Shown: positions 27,989-36,096 of the stretch, one piece after another
Layout of the letters: each line of letters opens with the position of its first letter
Position numbering within the stretch: the first letter of the stretch is position 1
NCBI RefSeq assembly: GCF_900199405.1
Contig: NZ_LT963430.1
Coordinates: 124,001-188,000, forward strand
Reading direction: 5' to 3'
Source of the DNA: Beduinella massiliensis
GTDB taxonomy: Bacteria > Bacillota > Clostridia > Christensenellales > Aristaeellaceae
DNA length: 64,000 nucleotides
Program-made: the position numbers and the translations under genes
The notes under the pieces: generated by a model
The model's database searches: none
What the model was told of the DNA's origin: nothing
Seen by the model: the letters and a program-made list of their open reading frames with translations, nothing else

Positions 27989-29902
27989 ATGAAGAAACTG
28001 TTCACCCTGATGCTCGTGCTGGCGCTCGCGCTGGCGATGGCAATGCCCGCCGGTGCGGACTGGGTACGCCCGGCCGTGACGGTTGAGACCTGGGACGAGG
28101 AAGCCGACTTCGTCATCGTGGGCTTCGGCCTTGCGGGCGCTGCGGCGGCCGTGGAAGCACACGACATCGACCCGAACGCCAAGGTCGTGGTGCTGGAGAA
28201 GATGCCGGAGTCGCTTGCCGGCGGCAACTCCATCGCATCCGGCCAGACGTTCATCGTGCCGTCCGAAGCGGCGGTCGCGGACTTCAAGCTGTATTTGCAG
28301 GCCTGCAACGAACCCAACGCGATTCCCGACGAATACCTGAACTGGCTGGTGAATGGGTTCGCCACGCAGCTCCCCTGGATTGAGGGCGTCGCGGAGAGCG
28401 CGGGCTACGAGGCGGGCTATGTCGGCGGCGGCGAGCTCAAGTGGGGCAGCATGGTGCTGGAGTTCGACTCCTTCCCGGGCTCGAACTTCGACGGCGCCAG
28501 CGCGCACCTGCGCAAGAAGAACTCCGGCGCGTTTGAAAACGGCGGCGTGTGGCGCTGCTTTGCCGAGGCCGCGAAGGCCCGCAACATCGAGGTGCGCTAC
28601 GAGAACCCGGCCATCGCGCTCGTGCAGGACCCGGTGACCCGCGAGGTCAGCGGCGTCGTGGCGACGGATGCCGAGGGCAAGGAATACACCATCAAGAGCG
28701 CGAAGGGCGTTCTGCTCGCCTGCGGCGGCTATGAGAACAACCTGGAGATGCAGCGCGACTTCCACGGCATGGACGAGGTGTATACCGCGGGCACGCCGGG
28801 CAACACGGGCGACGGCATCAAGATGCTGATGGAGGCCGGCGCGAAGATCTGGCACATGAAGAACCAGACGCAGTCCGGCGGCTTCTGGCTGGGCATCAAG
28901 GTGCCGGAGCACGAGGCGACCTTCATGCGCAACTTCTCCATGGCGGGCAACTCCTGGATCGAGATCGATTCGGACAACAGCCGCTTCTACGACGAGGCAT
29001 ATGGCTACCACCGCCAGCACATGAAGTACATGGAGTACGGCCGCTACGTCGACCTGCCCCACGAGCGCGCGCTGCCGGTGCACCTGATCTTCGACGAGGC
29101 GACCCGAGAGGCGGGCTCCATCGCGAGCCAGTGGCTGAGCTGGCCGACCACCACCGAGGGCTACATGTGGTCCAGCGACAACCTGGCCGAGATCGAAAAG
29201 GGCTGGATCGTCAAGGCGGACACCGTGGCCGAGCTGGCCGAGAAGATCGGCCGCGACCCCGAGGCGCTTCAGGCGACCATCGACCGCTACAACGAACTGT
29301 GTGAAAAGGGCGTGGACGAGGACTTTGGCCGCGACCCGGAGAAGATGGCGAAGATCGAGAAGGGCCCCTTCTACGCGGTTGCCATCACCCCGACGCTGGT
29401 TGCCACCACGGGCGGCGCGAAGCGCGACACCGCGGGCCGCGTTCTCGACTGGAACGAGAACCCCATCCCCGGCCTTTACGAGGCGGGCGAGCTGGGCAGC
29501 TACGTGTCCAACCTGTACCAGAACGGCGTGTTCCTCTCTGAGGCGATGCTGTCCGGCCGCGCGGCCGCACAGACCGCGTTCGGCGGCGCCTCCGAGGTGA
29601 AGGCGGTCGTCAAGGAGACGGCCGCAGGCCCGGCCTGGGCCGAGGCTGCCGACGGCGAATACGTGCAGGTCGTGGACGGCCTGCATGACAAGATCGAGGT
29701 CAAGATGACCGTGCAGGACGGCAAGCTGACCGCGATCGCCATCGGCGAGGGCCGCGACGAGATGTTCATCACCGACGAGCAGCTCGAGCAGTACGTCGGC
29801 GCCATCCTCGCGTCCCAGAGCGCGGATGTGGACATCGTGTCCGGCGCGACCATCGACTGCCAGGCGATCGGCACCGCCATCGCCCAGGCGTTCGCGAAGT
29901 AA
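27989..29902 (+). CDS. Secreted FAD/FMN reductase (fumarate reductase-like)
   Basis: 637 aa. Signal peptide 1-23. FAD_binding_2 domain from about 35, with the dinucleotide motif VIVGFGLAGAAAAVEA and the C-terminal FAD segment PGLYEAGELGSYVSNLYQNG. A C-terminal FMN-binding domain (about 555-637) ends in D615IVSGAT621, the motif on which ApbE flavin transferases attach FMN covalently to Thr. Such extracytoplasmic flavoenzymes (fumarate, urocanate, cinnamate reductases) pass electrons to an organic acceptor. FMN domain is C-terminal here, whereas many relatives carry it first. Expression probably switched by the divergent MerR protein. Acceptor unknown; no ApbE in the window. Confidence 0.85.
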   Translation: MKKLFTLMLVLALALAMAMPAGADWVRPAVTVETWDEEADFVIVGFGLAGAAAAVEAHDIDPNAKVVVLEKMPESLAGGNSIASGQTFIVPSEAAVADFKLYLQACNEPNAIPDEYLNWLVNGFATQLPWIEGVAESAGYEAGYVGGGELKWGSMVLEFDSFPGSNFDGASAHLRKKNSGAFENGGVWRCFAEAAKARNIEVRYENPAIALVQDPVTREVSGVVATDAEGKEYTIKSAKGVLLACGGYENNLEMQRDFHGMDEVYTAGTPGNTGDGIKMLMEAGAKIWHMKNQTQSGGFWLGIKVPEHEATFMRNFSMAGNSWIEIDSDNSRFYDEAYGYHRQHMKYMEYGRYVDLPHERALPVHLIFDEATREAGSIASQWLSWPTTTEGYMWSSDNLAEIEKGWIVKADTVAELAEKIGRDPEALQATIDRYNELCEKGVDEDFGRDPEKMAKIEKGPFYAVAITPTLVATTGGAKRDTAGRVLDWNENPIPGLYEAGELGSYVSNLYQNGVFLSEAMLSGRAAAQTAFGGASEVKAVVKETAAGPAWAEAADGEYVQVVDGLHDKIEVKMTVQDGKLTAIAIGEGRDEMFITDEQLEQYVGAILASQSADVDIVSGATIDCQAIGTAIAQAFAK

Positions 29903-29915
29903 AATTTTTCTTTCC

Positions 29916-29945
29916 GCGCCCCGTTCGCTTGAACGGGGCGCTTTT
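29916..29945 (+). terminator. Reductase terminator
   Basis: GCGCCCCGTTC-GCTT-GAACGGGGCGC followed by TTTT. Confidence 0.9.
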
Positions 29946-30007
29946 GTGTGCGACGATATGAAAAAAGGGCCGCCTTTTCGGCCGGGCACCGCCCGCATTT
30001 TGTGAAG

Positions 30008-30038
30008 GGATGCAAACAAATCCCCCTCTTGTGCATCC
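30008..30038 (+). promoter_or_regulatory. Possible ECF-type promoter
   Basis: GGATGCA and TGCATCC are perfect inverted heptamers 17 bp apart, containing TGCAAAC and GCATCC at a spacing that would suit ECF -35/-10 elements. No sigma-A promoter was seen before the sigma gene, so autoregulation is possible; weak evidence. Confidence 0.3.
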
Positions 30039-30101
30039 AATAGGTGAGCGGGCGGCGAGCGTACGATCCTGACCGCCGGACAAAAGATGGAGGAGACGAC
30101 G

Positions 30102-30593
30102 ATGGGGACGAGAATGGAAGAGGCTTCGTTCGCGGAGGCCGTGTGGGGGATGCGCGAAAGCCTGCTGCGCTTCGCGATGAGCATCCTGCACAGCCGCGCG
30201 GACGCGGAGGACGCCGTGAGCGAGGCCACGCTGCGCGCCTGGGAACGGCTGTCCACCCTGCGCGACGCGTCGCTGTTCCGAAGGTGGATGATGACCATCG
30301 TGGCGAACTGCTGCTATCAGCATTTGCGGGGCGCAAAGCGCGTCGTCCTTCAAGAAGAAGTCACGGAACGGTCACAGCCCGCCGGTGACGACCGCTTTGC
30401 CCTCTGGGCGTGCGTGCGGGAGCTGCCGGACGGGCTGCGTGAACCGATCGTCCTGTACTATTACGAGGGGTTTCACGTGGACGAAATTGCGCAGATCCTT
30501 GGGGTGCCCCGGGGCACGGTCGCCGCGCGCATGCATAGAGCGCGGACACGGCTGCGGGCTGCTCTGGCGGAAAAGGGGGAATGGATCGAATGA
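30102..30593 (+). CDS. ECF RNA polymerase sigma factor
   Basis: 163 aa. Sigma region 2 (about 8-75: MRESLLRFAMSILHSRADAEDAVSEATLRAWERL with the -10 recognition helix) and region 4 (about 105-155: LPDGLREPIVLYYYEGFHVDEIAQILGVPRGTVAARMHRARTRLR). Region 3 is absent, as in all ECF factors. GGAGGAG six bases upstream favours ATG 30102 over ATG 30087. Overlaps the next gene by four bases; that gene looks like its anti-sigma factor. Confidence 0.95.
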   Translation: MGTRMEEASFAEAVWGMRESLLRFAMSILHSRADAEDAVSEATLRAWERLSTLRDASLFRRWMMTIVANCCYQHLRGAKRVVLQEEVTERSQPAGDDRFALWACVRELPDGLREPIVLYYYEGFHVDEIAQILGVPRGTVAARMHRARTRLRAALAEKGEWIE

Positions 30594-31693
30594 GGCAAAC
30601 GGATAAGCGCCTGCGCGCGTTGGCGCAGGCGGAGCGGATCGATACGACGGGCGCTTACGAGGAAAAGCTGCGGGCGACGCTGCAATCGCTGCCCCGGCAC
30701 GAGGGGGCGCCCGCGCAGCCGGTCACAGCCCGCGCGCCCGCGCAGCCGGTCACAGCCCGCGCGCCCGGCCGGCTGTCCCGCAGGACCGCGCTGGCGATTC
30801 TGGCGGCGGCGCTGCTGCTCGGCGGCGCGGCGATCGCGGCGGAGCGGTCGGGGCTCGTCGCCTTCTGGGAACGGCGCGGGGCGGGAACGGAGGGCGCGGA
30901 ATACGTGGAGCGCCCGCTCGCCGGAACCGGCGACGCGCTGTCGCTCGCGGAATTCACGGTGTGCGAGGCGGTGTTCGACGGGCGCGCGCTGCAAACCGTC
31001 GTGGAGGTTCGCCCGAAGCGGGCGGGGACCAGCGTGCTCACCGAGGACTACGACGTCTCCGAGTGGAACGAATACGGCCCCGGCGAGGAGGGAGAGGCCC
31101 TGATCGCGCTCTGCGGATTTTCCCGTGTCGGCGCGCAGACCGCGCCCACGGGGGCGATCGAGTCCCTGCACGAGGACGGCGCGCTGGTCTACTATAACTA
31201 TGAGCTGCTTTCGCAGGAGACGGACGCCCAGGCCGTGCCGGTGGAAATGGAGTGCTTTGTCTATCCCGAGACGGATATCGGGGCGATGGAAAGCACGACG
31301 ATCGCCTTCGAGGTGCAGCGCGTGCAGGCAAAGACCTGCAAGATCGTGCAGGCGATGGACATGGGCGCGTTTGAGATCGTGAGCGCGGATGTCGCCTATA
31401 CGCCGTTCGGGGTCGATTTGACGCTTACCTACGTGCCCGGGGCGCGGCTGGGGCAGGCGGGTATCAGCCCGTATCTTATCACGACGGACGGCGGGCAGAT
31501 AGAGCCTGTGCTGCAAAATCGTGTACAGCGCACGCTGGAGGACGGAAGGGAAGCCTTTGACCTGACGCTGCGGTTTGCCTGCCCGGATACGCTGCCGGAA
31601 GCGCTGCGGCTCGGCGTGCAGGGGATTGAGGGCACGGCGGTTTTCGACCTTGGGAACAATACGCTTTGGAGGGAAGGGGAGGATGCGCGGTGA
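30590..31693 (+). CDS. Putative membrane anti-sigma factor (DUF4179-like)
   Basis: 367 aa. Short cytoplasmic N-terminus (1-60), one membrane helix (about 63-82, RTALAILAAALLLGGAAIAA), and a large extracytoplasmic beta-rich domain. This plan, immediately behind an ECF sigma gene with ATGA overlap, is that of DUF4179-type anti-sigma proteins in Clostridia. The N-terminal linker contains a perfect 27-bp tandem duplication (APAQPVTAR twice). ATG 30590 is preferred over 30581, which overlaps its own ribosome site. Confidence 0.75.
   Translation: MRQTDKRLRALAQAERIDTTGAYEEKLRATLQSLPRHEGAPAQPVTARAPAQPVTARAPGRLSRRTALAILAAALLLGGAAIAAERSGLVAFWERRGAGTEGAEYVERPLAGTGDALSLAEFTVCEAVFDGRALQTVVEVRPKRAGTSVLTEDYDVSEWNEYGPGEEGEALIALCGFSRVGAQTAPTGAIESLHEDGALVYYNYELLSQETDAQAVPVEMECFVYPETDIGAMESTTIAFEVQRVQAKTCKIVQAMDMGAFEIVSADVAYTPFGVDLTLTYVPGARLGQAGISPYLITTDGGQIEPVLQNRVQRTLEDGREAFDLTLRFACPDTLPEALRLGVQGIEGTAVFDLGNNTLWREGEDAR
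30707..30767 (+). repeat. 27-bp tandem repeat in anti-sigma gene
   Basis: Two perfect copies plus a partial third of a GC-rich 27-bp unit encode APAQPVTAR-APAQPVTAR-AP in the juxtamembrane cytoplasmic linker. In frame, so copy number could vary without disrupting the gene. Confidence 0.9.
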
Positions 31694-32802
31694 AAAAGCT
31701 GATTTGCCTGCTGCTGGCGGCGCTGCTGACGGTGGGCGCGGCCTCGGCGCAGATGCTGTGGGAAGAAGAGACGCCGCAGCGCGTGCGGCTGGACGTGGAG
31801 ACGTCCTGCTGGACGGCGCGGGTGGATGCGCGCGTATACGGGACGCAGGTTACGTCCGCGCAGGTCTACCGCACGCAAAAGCGCAACTGGGGCAAGAACC
31901 CGGAGCGCATGCCGGAGCTGACGGCGCTGCTGCCGGACGTCGCCGCGTGCGCGAAGAGCACCGGCTGGACGGCGGAGGACGTGACGTTGACGAGCCCGAC
32001 GGGCGCACGGCTGAGCCTGTCGCCCTGGGATAATACGTTTGTAGGGGAGAACGGCGTACGCCTGCGGGAGGGGACGCTCTGGGACGTGAACTTCAACTCC
32101 ACCGTCTTCCAGGAGGAGCTGTGCGTCGGCGAGCTGGACGGTCTGCCGCTTGAAGATGCGCTTTTGAAGGTGGAGCCCGCCGCGCAAGCGCTCGGCATCA
32201 CGCTGGGCGCCGCGCCCATGGAAGGCCTGGCGGTGACGCTCGCGGACATAGAGCGGGCGACGCGGGAGCGTCAGGCGCTGGGGCTGCCGCCGGAGCAGAC
32301 GATCATCCTGGACTGGACGGCGAAGGACGAGCACTACAAGTTGCTCCTGCCTCAATACTATCACGGCCTGCGCATCTTCCCGACGCAGGGCTTTATCCCG
32401 GGACGGGAGAATACGCCGCAGAGCTGTGTGGGCGTCATCGTCGGGCGCGAGGGGTTGGAATACCTGCAGGCGAATTTTGTGCCCGGAGCGGAAAAGGCAC
32501 AGGGCGCTCCCTTTGCGCCGATCCCCGTGGAGCAGGCGCTGGAGACGGGACTGCGCGCTTTGAGCGAAAGCGTCGCGGCGAAAGAAATGGAAAACGTGCG
32601 CGTGTGCGAGGCCTGGCTGTGCTACGTGCCTGTGGCGGACAAGGGGAGCACGACGCAGTACACGATGACGCCCGCCTGGGCCTTCCCCGTCCTTTACGAC
32701 AATCCGCAGATGTGGCCGGAGGATTGGACGGGCCCGACCTTTACGCTCAGCTACGCCGTCGCCGTGGACGCGCGGAGCGGTGAATGCATTACGGACAACT
32801 GA
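31690..32802 (+). CDS. Secreted protein of the ECF operon, unrecognised
   Basis: 370 aa. Signal peptide 1-20 (KKLICLLLAALLTVGAASA). The mature protein is acidic, rich in Trp/Tyr, with two repeated-looking segments (RVRLDVETSCWTARVDARVYG and later VSVYDARSGE-like VAVDARSGECITDN at the end). I do not recognise a family with certainty. GTG 31690 is used because GGGGAGG is seven bases upstream; it overlaps the anti-sigma stop. Likely an envelope effector or sensor partner of the sigma/anti-sigma pair. Confidence 0.6.
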   Translation: MKKLICLLLAALLTVGAASAQMLWEEETPQRVRLDVETSCWTARVDARVYGTQVTSAQVYRTQKRNWGKNPERMPELTALLPDVAACAKSTGWTAEDVTLTSPTGARLSLSPWDNTFVGENGVRLREGTLWDVNFNSTVFQEELCVGELDGLPLEDALLKVEPAAQALGITLGAAPMEGLAVTLADIERATRERQALGLPPEQTIILDWTAKDEHYKLLLPQYYHGLRIFPTQGFIPGRENTPQSCVGVIVGREGLEYLQANFVPGAEKAQGAPFAPIPVEQALETGLRALSESVAAKEMENVRVCEAWLCYVPVADKGSTTQYTMTPAWAFPVLYDNPQMWPEDWTGPTFTLSYAVAVDARSGECITDN

Positions 32803-32818
32803 ACGGAGGCAAGAGGAA

Positions 32819-32862
32819 GGGGCCTGTGCGCCGCAGAAGCGCACAGGCCCCAATTTGTTTTT
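32819..32862. terminator. Terminator of ECF operon
   Basis: GGGGCCTGTGCGC-CGCAGAA-GCGCACAGGCCCC, thirteen perfect pairs, then AATTTGTTTTT. Confidence 0.92.
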
Positions 32863-32883
32863 CGGGTAAGCCGGTCTTTCACG

Positions 32884-33192
32884 TCAGTGGAGGCGGCGAA
32901 GAAGCTGGAGGAAAAGCGCCAGGTCTTCTTCGGACAGCGCGTAGATGGAATCGATCGCTTCCTGCTGAAGCGCGGTGGTCTGGCGCTCCTCGTTAAAGAA
33001 CTCCTGCGGGGTGACGCCGAGGTATTCGCATAGATAGAGAAACTCTCCCATGGACGGCAAAGCGCGGCCGGATGTAATGTCTTTGATATAGCCGGGATTG
33101 TGTCCAAGGGCTTTACTCGCCTTACTATCTGATACGTTTTTTTGCGCGACCAAACGCATGATTCTCTCTTGAATAAACTTGCTGTCAATCAT
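32884..33192 (-). CDS. XRE-family transcriptional regulator
   Basis: 102 aa. HTH_3 domain: RIMRLVAQKNVSDSKASKALGHNPGYIKDITSGRALPSMGEFLYLCEYLGVTPQEFF, then a C-terminal helix (EEDLALFLQLLRRLH). Resembles the SinR-like small regulators. GAGGGA precedes ATG 33192 at five bases. Divergent from the Spo0A-C-like gene; may control it, but no palindrome was identified. Confidence 0.85.
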   Translation of the reverse strand: MIDSKFIQERIMRLVAQKNVSDSKASKALGHNPGYIKDITSGRALPSMGEFLYLCEYLGVTPQEFFNEERQTTALQQEAIDSIYALSEEDLALFLQLLRRLH

Positions 33193-33262
33193 TCTTTATC
33201 CCTCGCTCGTATCTTAACCGATGCAAGGAGAAAATAAATAAGAATGAATCACCATAAAAGTG

Positions 33263-33291
33263 TTGAAATAAGGGAACAAATCACTTATAAT
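33263..33291 (+). promoter_or_regulatory. Promoter of Spo0A-C-like gene
   Basis: TTGAAA (33263-33268), 17-bp spacer, TATAAT (33286-33291). Leader of about 25 nt. Confidence 0.8.
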
Positions 33292-33322
33292 GCGAAATAT
33301 ACTTATACAAGGGAATGATAAT

Positions 33323-33547
33323 ATGAACATTTACATGCGCAAGGTCTATGAAGAGGTGGCAAAAAAATACGGCGTCGCGCCGGAGGAGGTCGAACGGGAA
33401 ATTCGGGCCTGCATCGAGGAGATGTACGCCTCCCCGCAGGCGCCGGAGACACGGGCGGTTCAGGCGCGCATCCCCAGACGCGGCGTCATCCCCACGAACG
33501 AAGAGATGATTTCCTTTATCGCCGCGGAAATACGGAAAGACGAGTGA
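33323..33547 (+). CDS. Spo0A C-terminal domain-like small protein
   Basis: 74 aa. YEEVAKKYGVAPEEVEREIRACIEEMY and the ending PTNEEMISFIAAEIRKDE mirror the Spo0A DNA-binding domain (LYPEIAKKY...VERAIRHAIEVAW and KPTNSEFIALIADKLR), including the recognition-helix region and the PTN turn. There is no receiver domain and the first part of the Spo0A effector domain is missing. ATG 33323 is favoured over 33290 by AAGGGA eight bases upstream. May be a stand-alone DNA-binding or dimer-interfering peptide. Confidence 0.65.
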   Translation: MNIYMRKVYEEVAKKYGVAPEEVEREIRACIEEMYASPQAPETRAVQARIPRRGVIPTNEEMISFIAAEIRKDE

Positions 33548-33568
33548 CGCGGCGCGGCCGGGAACGCT

Positions 33569-33597
33569 TTTACATTCCGTGCCCTGCATGGTATAAT
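33569..33597 (+). promoter_or_regulatory. Promoter of cysteine desulfidase gene
   Basis: TTTACA (33569-33574), 17-bp spacer, extended TGG-TATAAT (33592-33597). Confidence 0.8.
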
Positions 33598-33627
33598 ACG
33601 GTATCTGAAACACGGAGGATGACTGCC

Positions 33628-34902
33628 ATGCGGGACGAAGCATTTTTCCTTGGCGAGATTCACAAGGCGCTCATGCCCTCGACCGGCTGCACGGAGCCCG
33701 TGGCCATCGCCCTGAATACAGCGACGGCCAGAAAGCATGCGCGGGGCGCGTTAAAGCATTTGACGCTGACGCTGGACGCGTATCTGTACAAGAACGCCAT
33801 GGGCGTGGGCATTCCGGGCTCCGACGAGCGGGGCGTGGCCCTCTGCGCGGCGATGGGCGTGACCGCGGGCGACGCGGACGCGCAGCTTCGCGTGCTCGAC
33901 CGCGTGACGCCGCAGGCGCTGAAGGACGCCAAGCAGATGGTGTTCGACGGGCGGGTGACCGTCAAGACGCGCGGCGACGTGCCCGACCTGTTCGTCGAAT
34001 CGGTGCTGGAGACGGAGGAGGAATGCGTGCGCGTGCTCACGCTCTCGGCACACACGAACATCGTGCGCGTGGATCATGCGCCGTTTGAGCCTTACGTGCC
34101 GCCCTGTGGGGCGAGCGCGGAGCATCCCATCCGCGATTGCACGCTGGGGGAGATGATCGCCTTCGCGGACGCTGTGCCCGCGGAACGGCTCGCCTTCCTG
34201 CAGGACGGCATCGACATGAACCTCGCGGTGGCGCAGGAGGGCAGGAAATTCGGCCTTGGCCTCGCGCTCGGCACGCTGATCGACCAGGGGGTCATCGGGC
34301 GCTCGCCGGTATCCGCCGCGCAGCTTCTGTGCGCCTCGGCCTCCTACGCGCGCATGTCGGGCGTGTCCATGCCCGTGATGACGGCTACCGGCAGCGGCAA
34401 TCAGGGCATTACGCTGCTGCTGACGCTGGAGGCGGTGGCGCGCGAGCGCGGCGTCGATCCGGAGAAGAAGCTGCGTGCGGCCGCGCTCGCCAACCTCGTC
34501 AACATCTACGTCAAGTCCTTCACCGGCACGCTGTCGGCGGTTTGCGCCTGCGGCGTGGCCTCCGGGCTGGGCGCGTCGGTCGGCGTCGTCTACATGCTGG
34601 GCGGCGGCGAGCAGCAGATGCTGGGGGCCATGCAGAACATCCTTGGCTCCATCTCGGGCATGATCTGCGACGGCGCAAAGGAGGGCTGCGCGAACAAGGT
34701 GGAGCTTTCCTCCGGCCTCGCGGTGCAGGCGGCCTTCCTCGCGATGCAGGGCATGAGCATCGGCAAGAGCGACGGCATCCTCGCCAGCGACCTGCGTACG
34801 CTCTTTGAGCACCTGGGGCAGCTCGTGCAGGAGGGCATGTGCGAGACGAACCGCGTCATCGTGGACATCATGCAGGGAACGGCGACGTGCCGGGAGCTGT
34901 AA
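33628..34902 (+). CDS. L-cysteine desulfidase / UPF0597 family
   Basis: 424 aa. PSTGCTEPVAIALNTA at the N-terminus, MTATGSGNQGITLLLTLEAV in the middle and Cys-containing CACGVASGLGASVG and CDGAKEGCANKVELSSG match the UPF0597/CyuA (YhaM) family, related to the alpha chain of Fe-S L-serine dehydratases. The three Cys would hold a 4Fe-4S cluster; the enzyme breaks cysteine into pyruvate, sulfide and ammonia in the cytoplasm. Start ATG 33628 with GGAGG nine bases upstream. Serine deaminase activity is an alternative. Confidence 0.88.
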   Translation: MRDEAFFLGEIHKALMPSTGCTEPVAIALNTATARKHARGALKHLTLTLDAYLYKNAMGVGIPGSDERGVALCAAMGVTAGDADAQLRVLDRVTPQALKDAKQMVFDGRVTVKTRGDVPDLFVESVLETEEECVRVLTLSAHTNIVRVDHAPFEPYVPPCGASAEHPIRDCTLGEMIAFADAVPAERLAFLQDGIDMNLAVAQEGRKFGLGLALGTLIDQGVIGRSPVSAAQLLCASASYARMSGVSMPVMTATGSGNQGITLLLTLEAVARERGVDPEKKLRAAALANLVNIYVKSFTGTLSAVCACGVASGLGASVGVVYMLGGGEQQMLGAMQNILGSISGMICDGAKEGCANKVELSSGLAVQAAFLAMQGMSIGKSDGILASDLRTLFEHLGQLVQEGMCETNRVIVDIMQGTATCREL

Positions 34903-34906
34903 AACG

Positions 34907-34975
34907 CCCGGCAAAGGACAAGGGATACGGGGCAGGCTCGATGGGCCTGCCCCGTATCCCTTGTCCCTTGCCGGG
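34907..34975. repeat. 31-bp-stem hairpin between convergent genes
   Basis: Arms of 31 nt (CCCGGCAA... and ...TTGCCGGG) pair with a single mismatch around a 7-nt loop TCGATGG. Much longer than the other terminators here and without a T run. Probably acts as a bidirectional transcription block, but the size suggests a mobile palindromic element or a structured RNA. Confidence 0.85.
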
Positions 34976-34979
34976 GACG

Positions 34980-35954
34980 TTATTTCCGCGTTTCCATGTA
35001 AGCGTCTTCGGATACCCAATCGTAAGCGGAATCATTTCCGCCGTCGTCCAGATCTTTCAGGTACTCTCCCGGTGAGCCCGTCACACAGCTGTTGTCCACA
35101 AAGCCGCGCACCAGCCCTGCCTCCGTCTGTACGTCGATGTACGCCCAATCCCCATTCCGCCTGTCGAGGTAGCGTCCCAACAGGACGATCTCGGTCAGCG
35201 GTTTCAGGGTGGCTATGGCCGTATGGCTTCCGTCCGGCTCGTCTGTCAGGATGCACTCTGTGATGATAAGGCCGCTGTCATACAGCAATTCCAATTCTCT
35301 CAGATGCATTTTGTCCTTCACTTGATTCAGGTTTACATAACCGATTCGCCGGTTGTTGGCGCCTACCTCGTATTCGATTGCTGCCCATCCGTTTTCTTCG
35401 CCCGCAAATTTAATGCTTTCGTTTGTGCTCGCAGACGCTTTGCCGTTGGCAGCGCGAAAGAAATTGCTGCCGGGGCCGGTGTAAACGTCCAGCCTTTGGC
35501 CGGGCGTCAGCTCGTAAGAGCGGAAGTCGAGCTGGTCATTCTCCGGCACGTCTGCTCCGCTGCGGGGCAGGGGCTTGCCGTTGGGGTTGGCGGTTTTCTG
35601 GTCGCGCATCTCCTGCAAAACCTGATGGACGAGCGCTTCATTGGCCTGCTCGACGGCGTTCAGCAATCCGAAATGATAGTTGGGGTCAGGCTCGTACCAC
35701 GCTTGCGCGCGGAAATAGAGGTCGTAGCGTTCGCCCGGACGGAAAGGCCGGCCGTGACGGGCAAATATTTCGTTGTAGATGTAACCCAGGGCATCGTATT
35801 GCCATTCCCAAAGTTCATCCCTTGTCAGGTAGCGGCTGTCGCTGTCGTCGACAATGTAAAAATTGTTGAGCGCATCGTCGGCAAGTACGGGCGCCGCGCA
35901 GGTGAGAGCCGATAAGACCGCACAGAGAAACGGGCGAAACATTTTTTTGCGCAT
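34980..35954 (-). CDS. Secreted YARHG-domain protein with SH3-like region
   Basis: 324 aa. Signal peptide 1-25 (CAVLSALTCAAPVLA). YARHG domain at about 40-110: LTRDELWEWQYDALGYIYNEIFARHGRPF with the diagnostic ARHG. The second half (about 170-310) contains two SH3b-like segments, LDVYTGPGSNFFRAANGKAS and IVLLGRYLDRRNGDWAYIDVQT. Such proteins lie outside the membrane and probably bind wall. ATG 35954 is chosen for GAGGAGG nine bases upstream. GC content is lower than in neighbours. Confidence 0.8.
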   Translation of the reverse strand: MRKKMFRPFLCAVLSALTCAAPVLADDALNNFYIVDDSDSRYLTRDELWEWQYDALGYIYNEIFARHGRPFRPGERYDLYFRAQAWYEPDPNYHFGLLNAVEQANEALVHQVLQEMRDQKTANPNGKPLPRSGADVPENDQLDFRSYELTPGQRLDVYTGPGSNFFRAANGKASASTNESIKFAGEENGWAAIEYEVGANNRRIGYVNLNQVKDKMHLRELELLYDSGLIITECILTDEPDGSHTAIATLKPLTEIVLLGRYLDRRNGDWAYIDVQTEAGLVRGFVDNSCVTGSPGEYLKDLDDGGNDSAYDWVSEDAYMETRK

Positions 35955-36096
35955 TTTTGACTTCCTCCTCTTTTGTGCATCTGCATCCTTAGCCTTTAGT
36001 ATACTGTACCATGATTTGTGCAGATTGCAAGAGGAAACGTTGACTATAAGAACAAAGCTTAATAAGATACACGCCGAAGTCAAGCCGCCGCACCTG

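Noticed and set aside
32884-33547. Toxin-antitoxin pair formed by the XRE gene and its small neighbour
   Set aside because: Genes are divergent, not cotranscribed, and the small protein resembles Spo0A-C rather than a toxin.
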